This document shows positions 5,458-6,656 of a stretch of DNA of 6,656 nucleotides, one piece after another; positions within the stretch are counted from its first letter, which is position 1, and the number at the start of each line of letters is the position of its first letter. The translations under genes were made by a program, and so were the position numbers. Below the pieces are notes generated by a model. The model worked only from the letters and a program-made list of their open reading frames with translations, was not told the DNA's origin and ran no database searches. The stretch spans positions 1 to 6,656 of the forward strand of contig JAFDHW010000141.1 in NCBI GenBank assembly GCA_019308705.1, given 5' to 3'. The DNA is from Deltaproteobacteria bacterium. Lineage in GTDB: Bacteria > Desulfobacterota > Desulfobacteria > Desulfobacterales > Desulfatibacillaceae.

Positions 5458-6519
5458 GTGCCCCACTGGAGATACAGAGAGGAACTGAGCGCCCAGAACC
5501 GGCTGAGGCGCTCCATCTACGAACTCTTGAGGGACCAGCTGGACCAGCAGGTCCTGTCCTACACCCTCATCGACTCCTACAAGAGGTTCGTGGAAAACCG
5601 CCAACTGTACCCGTTCGTGGAAAAGCGGGAGCTAAAGCCCCGGGCCCGCATCCCCCAGCAGGAATACGAACACCAGAGCGCCTTTTTGATCCTTTTTGTG
5701 GAGGACACCATCCCTTCCGCCTACAAGAAGTATATCCGCTTTTTCGACGCCAACAAAACCACCAAGGCCAACCTGATCAACGCCAAGGCGATTTCCCTGA
5801 ACCAGAATTACGACCGCAACCTGCGGTACATGGAAAGCCTCAAGTTCTTCGATTTTTTGAAAACCCTGCTTCCCGTGGACTACGCGCTCCTCATCCAGCG
5901 GGACCCGGCCACCAGGGCGAGAAACCGCTACTCCATGACCCATTTCCACGTGAGGGTGGACTGGCCCATTGCCGACGCGGCCGAGGACTTGGCCAGGCAT
6001 TTGCGCTACATCTCCAAGGACCTGTACGAAAAAGGGGATGCCTACGCCGAGGACCTGCAGAAGAAGTTCTTCGAGTACTACGGCGTGCCCACCATGAGCG
6101 GCGGACGCCGTACCGCGGGAATCGTGGCCGCCCAGTTTCTGCGGAGGTTAAACTGCATCTCCACCATCTACGTGGGCTCCAGCGAATCCCGCGCGCTTCT
6201 GCGCATCTCCGAACAGGGGATCTCCAAGTCCATCCTCATGAAGCTCACGGGTCCGGAAATGACCGCCATCGCCGAATCCGCGGAAATGTCCCTGTCCACC
6301 TTCAAGAAGAACTACCTGGTGGCCAGGGAGGGCTCCTCGGGAATCGCCGTATTCCGGGCCTCCTATGCCCACACCAGCCACGCCCGGCCGCCCGAAGACG
6401 GAAAGCTCAGGGACCTGAAAAGCGACGTGCACTGGCTCACCGTGGAATCGCAGCACCTTCTGCCCGCGCCCAACGTGTGGCGGTTCGCCCCCCTCCCCTG
6501 CAACATCATCTACACATAG
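5458..6519 (+). CDS. Uncharacterised protein downstream of pgk (353 aa), possible C-terminal helix-turn-helix
   Basis: I do not recognise the family. The reading frame is open from just after the pgk stop, in the same frame. Possible starts are TTG 5425 (11 codons longer, no ribosome site) and GTG 5458 (weak GGAAG 8 bases upstream). GTG is preferred but the start is uncertain. The product is soluble, charged and mostly helical at its N terminus (residues 1-60), with no signal peptide or membrane segment. The middle has many aromatic residues (FFDFLKTLLPVDYALLIQRD, 130-149) and a His-rich strand HFHVRVDW (162-169). A GGRRTAGIVAAQFLRRL segment (215-231) follows. Residues about 268-286 (MTAIAESAEMSLSTFKKNY) resemble the helix-turn-helix of AraC-type regulators, with MS at the turn and TF at the start of the second helix. 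A role as regulator is inference only. Codon use matches pgk, and the length and conservation of frame support a real gene, probably in the pgk operon. Confidence 0.8.
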   Translation: MPHWRYREELSAQNRLRRSIYELLRDQLDQQVLSYTLIDSYKRFVENRQLYPFVEKRELKPRARIPQQEYEHQSAFLILFVEDTIPSAYKKYIRFFDANKTTKANLINAKAISLNQNYDRNLRYMESLKFFDFLKTLLPVDYALLIQRDPATRARNRYSMTHFHVRVDWPIADAAEDLARHLRYISKDLYEKGDAYAEDLQKKFFEYYGVPTMSGGRRTAGIVAAQFLRRLNCISTIYVGSSESRALLRISEQGISKSILMKLTGPEMTAIAESAEMSLSTFKKNYLVAREGSSGIAVFRASYAHTSHARPPEDGKLRDLKSDVHWLTVESQHLLPAPNVWRFAPLPCNIIYT

Positions 6520-6540
6520 CCGCCATGCCGCCTGGTTTCC

Positions 6541-6569
6541 GCGCCGGCTGCGTTATCGGAGCCCGGCGC
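6541..6569. repeat. GC-rich inverted repeat in the region after the pgk unit
   Basis: GCGCCGG (6541-6547) is the exact inverse of CCGGCGC (6563-6569). Two further pairs (C6548-G6561, T6549-A6560) extend the stem past a single bulged C, closing a 10-base loop. There is no T run after it on the plus strand (ACGGAGATCAT follows) nor on the minus strand, so a standard intrinsic terminator is not supported. It lies 22 bases after the stop of the unknown gene. It may still stabilise or end the transcript, or form the edge of a dispersed intergenic repeat. Confidence 0.4.
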
Positions 6570-6656
6570 ACGGAGATCATGTTGGAGATGGATTCTATCC
6601 CGGACTATTCACGAAGCCTGATTTGGGTGCCGGCAAGACGAGAGGGGCGAGGCTAT

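Noticed and set aside
1..6656. CRISPR array, tRNA, rRNA, insertion sequence or phage genes
   Set aside because: No regularly spaced direct repeats, cloverleaf-like segments, transposase motifs or phage proteins were seen on either strand.

Overview
The window looks like chromosomal housekeeping DNA from a strictly anaerobic bacterium of moderately high GC (about 60% in most genes). A member of the Desulfobacterota (the former deltaproteobacteria) is the best guess. This rests on a CooC-type maturation ATPase of carbon monoxide dehydrogenase / acetyl-CoA synthase, the short form of ThiC, a chemotaxis methyltransferase and general sequence style. It is an inference from gene content, since there is no rRNA or other strong taxonomic marker.

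Layout: (1) Positions 1-436, minus strand: the N-terminal part of a CooC/AcsF-like P-loop ATPase that runs off the left edge. (2) Positions 437-732: divergent intergenic region with a promoter candidate, a TPP riboswitch aptamer with a clear P1 stem, and an intrinsic terminator acting as expression platform. (3) Positions 733-2025, plus: thiC, phosphomethylpyrimidine synthase. (4) Positions 2029-3698, minus: an amidohydrolase-family metal-dependent hydrolase followed by a CheR-type methyltransferase. The two overlap by GTGA and share a sigma70-like promoter candidate at 3731-3759. The cheR stop lies 3 bp from the thiC stop, so the two transcription units converge head-on. (5) Positions 3941-6519, plus: a small Cys-rich protein of unknown function, then pgk (ATGA overlap), then an unrecognised 353-residue protein whose reading frame is the same as that of pgk, just after its stop. 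(6) Positions 6520-6656: a tail with a GC-rich hairpin and no certain gene.

How the genes work together: thiC is most likely controlled by its product pathway, with TPP bound to the leader RNA favouring termination before the gene. The right-hand unit places the glycolytic/gluconeogenic enzyme phosphoglycerate kinase between two uncharacterised proteins. The left-hand minus-strand pair couples a TIM-barrel hydrolase to a receptor methyltransferase with no other chemotaxis genes in view. I see no CRISPR array, transposase, tRNA, rRNA or phage gene. Nothing amounts to a demonstrable new defence or mobile system. The most unusual items are the small Cys-rich protein coupled to pgk, the unknown protein after pgk, the one-residue-shorter cysteine motif of ThiC, and the marked AT-rich 5' half of the amidohydrolase gene.
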